In this document: in pieces, positions 14,041-15,550 of the stretch
Numbering within the stretch: the stretch's first letter is position 1
How the letters are laid out: the number at the start of each line of letters is the position of its first letter
Source: Bacteroidales bacterium
GTDB taxonomy: Bacteria; Bacteroidota; Bacteroidia; Bacteroidales; FEN-979
DNA: 15,550 nucleotides
Assembly: GCA_023229525.1 (NCBI GenBank)
Contig: JALNZC010000064.1
Coordinates: 1-15,550, forward strand
Direction: 5' to 3'
The notes under the pieces: generated by a model
What the model saw: the letters and a program-made list of their open reading frames with translations, nothing else
Databases searched by the model: none
Told to the model about the DNA's origin: nothing
Translations under genes and position numbers: made by a program

Positions 14041-15550
14041 ATGAAAAATCTGTTGTTTTTTTTGGTAGCAGTCCTTTGGATTTCTATTCAGGCTACTGCC
14101 CAGGTCATCATAGATACGACCAACAATAGTCAACCTGATCCGGCTGCCATGCTGGATGTAAAATCGACTACAAAAGGGTTTTTACCTCCGCGAATGACAG
14201 CATCTCAACGGAATGCCATTGTGAACCCTGTCAATGGATTGATGGTATATTGCAGCAATTGCGGCACCAATGGTTCGGGTGTGATCTCGATATACATCAA
14301 TGGGACCTGGAGCAATTTTTCTCCCTGCCTTTCGTGTAGCGCTCCCATCTCGGGGACCCATATACCAGCCCCGACACAGATTATCTGGAAATGGAAAAGC
14401 GTAGGAGGCGCCCTCGGTTATAAATGGAACACGATCAATGCCATTACCTCAGCAATAAATGTGGACAGCACTTCCCATACGGAAACAAACCTGACCTGCA
14501 ATTCCGCCTATACACGATATGTATGGGCATATAATGCGTGCGGATATTCTGCACCCACCATCCTTACCCAGGTCACTTCGAGCGGACCTGCCTCACCGGA
14601 TCCGGGTATAAATGTTACATCCCAAACCCAGATCACATGGAAATGGTATCCTGTTTCAGGTGCAACCGGGTATAAATGGAGTGCAGTGAATAATTATCCA
14701 AACGCAGAAGATATTGGCCCGAATATTTCTAAAACAGAGACAGGCCTGGTTTGCGGAACCAATTATACACGATATGTATGGGCCTACAATAATTGCGGAT
14801 ATTCCAATTCGACTACCTTAACACAATCCATTACAACCAATCTGGCTTCTCCGGGTGAAGGAACCCATCTAGCTTTCCCTACCCAGATTGTCTGGAAATG
14901 GGTTCCGGTATCCGATGCCATCGGATATAAATGGAATACCACAAATAATATAGCAACTGCATTGGAAATGGAGACCGATACATCCAAAACAGAGGTGGCC
15001 CTGAACTGTACTACTTCATATACCCGGTATGTATGGGCTTATAATCAATGTGGTTCATCCCCTGTAACAACATTAACCCAGGCAACTACCCTTAATTCTT
15101 CTCCCCCTGAAGAAGGAAATCATATAGCGACACGTACACAAATTACCTGGAAATGGGATACGGTTATAGGAGCCATCGGATACAAATGGAATTCTACAAA
15201 TAGTTACACAACTGCTGAAGATCTTGGATTAAATACGTCCAAAACTGAATCCGCGCTCACCTGCAATACCTTTTATACCCGTTATGTCTGGGCATATTCT
15301 GAGTGTGGAGGAGTGTCATCTACTAGAATCGTTAACCAAAGGACATCACTTTGTCCATTTATAAATTGCGGTACCAATTCACTAACTGATTTACGCGATG
15401 GAACAGTATATCCCACCCTTTTAAATGGGTCTCAATGTTGGTTAAAGAAAAACATGAATATCGGGAACAAAATTGATAGCTCATTAGCACAAAATAATAA
15501 TGGAGTCATTGAAAAATACTGTTACAGAAATCTTGAGGATAATTGCTCTG
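14041..15550 (+). CDS. FISUMP-domain surface protein with four Fn3-like repeats, 3' end outside window
   Basis: 503 codons are visible with no stop. The signal peptide is about 1-21 (LLFFLVAVLWISIQATAQ). Residues about 24-80 carry the leader motif of many Bacteroidetes surface proteins: PDPAAMLDVKSTTKG, PPRMTASQRNAI, NGLMVY. Residues about 99-437 hold four Fn3-like repeats of 84-85 residues, each with Q-I-x-W-K-W, A-x-G-Y-K-W and, at the end, C-x-x-x-YTRYVWAY-x-x-CG; the two Cys in each copy may form a disulfide. From about 442 a Fibrobacter succinogenes major paralogous (FISUMP) domain begins (LTDLRDGTVYPT, GSQCWLKKNMNIG, NNGVIEKYCY) and is cut by the window edge. FISUMP proteins are secreted; their biochemical role is not settled. 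The gene follows the T9SS cargo gene by 113 nt on the same strand. Confidence 0.93.
   Translation, partial: MKNLLFFLVAVLWISIQATAQVIIDTTNNSQPDPAAMLDVKSTTKGFLPPRMTASQRNAIVNPVNGLMVYCSNCGTNGSGVISIYINGTWSNFSPCLSCSAPISGTHIPAPTQIIWKWKSVGGALGYKWNTINAITSAINVDSTSHTETNLTCNSAYTRYVWAYNACGYSAPTILTQVTSSGPASPDPGINVTSQTQITWKWYPVSGATGYKWSAVNNYPNAEDIGPNISKTETGLVCGTNYTRYVWAYNNCGYSNSTTLTQSITTNLASPGEGTHLAFPTQIVWKWVPVSDAIGYKWNTTNNIATALEMETDTSKTEVALNCTTSYTRYVWAYNQCGSSPVTTLTQATTLNSSPPEEGNHIATRTQITWKWDTVIGAIGYKWNSTNSYTTAEDLGLNTSKTESALTCNTFYTRYVWAYSECGGVSSTRIVNQRTSLCPFINCGTNSLTDLRDGTVYPTLLNGSQCWLKKNMNIGNKIDSSLAQNNNGVIEKYCYRNLEDNCS
14335..15350 (+). repeat. Four Trp/Cys-rich Fn3-like protein repeats
   Basis: The first Trp codon of W-K-W lies at 14386, 14638, 14893 and 15148, giving periods of 252, 255 and 255 nt. 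The core words YKW and YTRYVWAY are nearly invariant, while the segments between them differ. This suggests selection on the framework rather than very recent duplication. Confidence 0.85.

Noticed and set aside
13945..14133. Minus-strand open frame of 62 codons over the heptamer repeat
   Set aside because: It overlaps the signal-peptide codons of the FISUMP gene and reads through the tandem repeat; no sign of a real protein.

Overview
The window looks like a piece of a Bacteroidota (Bacteroidetes) chromosome, probably an environmental or fermentative Bacteroidales-like lineage. Three things point there. At least three proteins end in, or nearly in, a type IX secretion (T9SS) sorting domain with a (Y/Q)PNP(F) motif. 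The two convincing promoters match the Bacteroidetes pattern TTG - about 20 nt - TAnnTTTG. One gene carries a FISUMP domain behind the leader motif AMLDVKSTTKGFLPPRM, which is typical of Bacteroidetes surface proteins. I see no rRNA, tRNA, CRISPR array, transposase or integrase.

Left part (1-9046, all on the minus strand, transcribed right to left): four consecutive genes for large secreted proteins built from cohesin-like, dockerin-like and Ig/PKD-like modules. In transcription order they are: a 1484-residue protein (seven Ig-like repeats, PKD-like region, CnaB/regulatory-like module, dockerin-like module, cohesin-like module, T9SS tail); a 346-residue protein (one cohesin, one Ig-like domain, T9SS tail); a 726-residue protein (four tandem cohesins, regulatory module, dockerin-like module, no T9SS tail); and a gene cut by the window edge (cohesin-like N-terminus, Ig-like domain, 89-residue repeats). 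Gaps are 72-98 nt, so co-transcription is possible, but a strong hairpin just behind the first gene may separate it from the rest. The set resembles a non-catalytic scaffold of self-assembling surface proteins. No glycoside hydrolase or other enzyme domain is visible, so calling it a cellulosome would go beyond the evidence.

Middle (9047-12445): an AT-rich gap of about 600 nt, then an orphan NarL/FixJ-type response regulator on the plus strand. Convergent to it is a membrane glycosyltransferase of the TMTC/PMT kind with C-terminal TPRs. A GC-rich palindromic element sits at the 5' end of that gene and creates a false N-terminal extension. Two divergent promoters lie back to back just beyond it.

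Right part (12446-15550, plus strand): a 493-residue T9SS cargo protein with beta-rich repeats, a short intergenic region with a hairpin and heptamer tandem repeats, and a 3'-truncated gene for a FISUMP protein with four Trp/Cys-rich Fn3-like repeats.

Inferred working picture: a locus for the cell exterior. Most products are exported by Sec, and several are probably passed on through T9SS. The membrane glycosyltransferase could decorate exported beta-sandwich proteins, and the response regulator could control the locus. Neither of these last two links is shown by the sequence.
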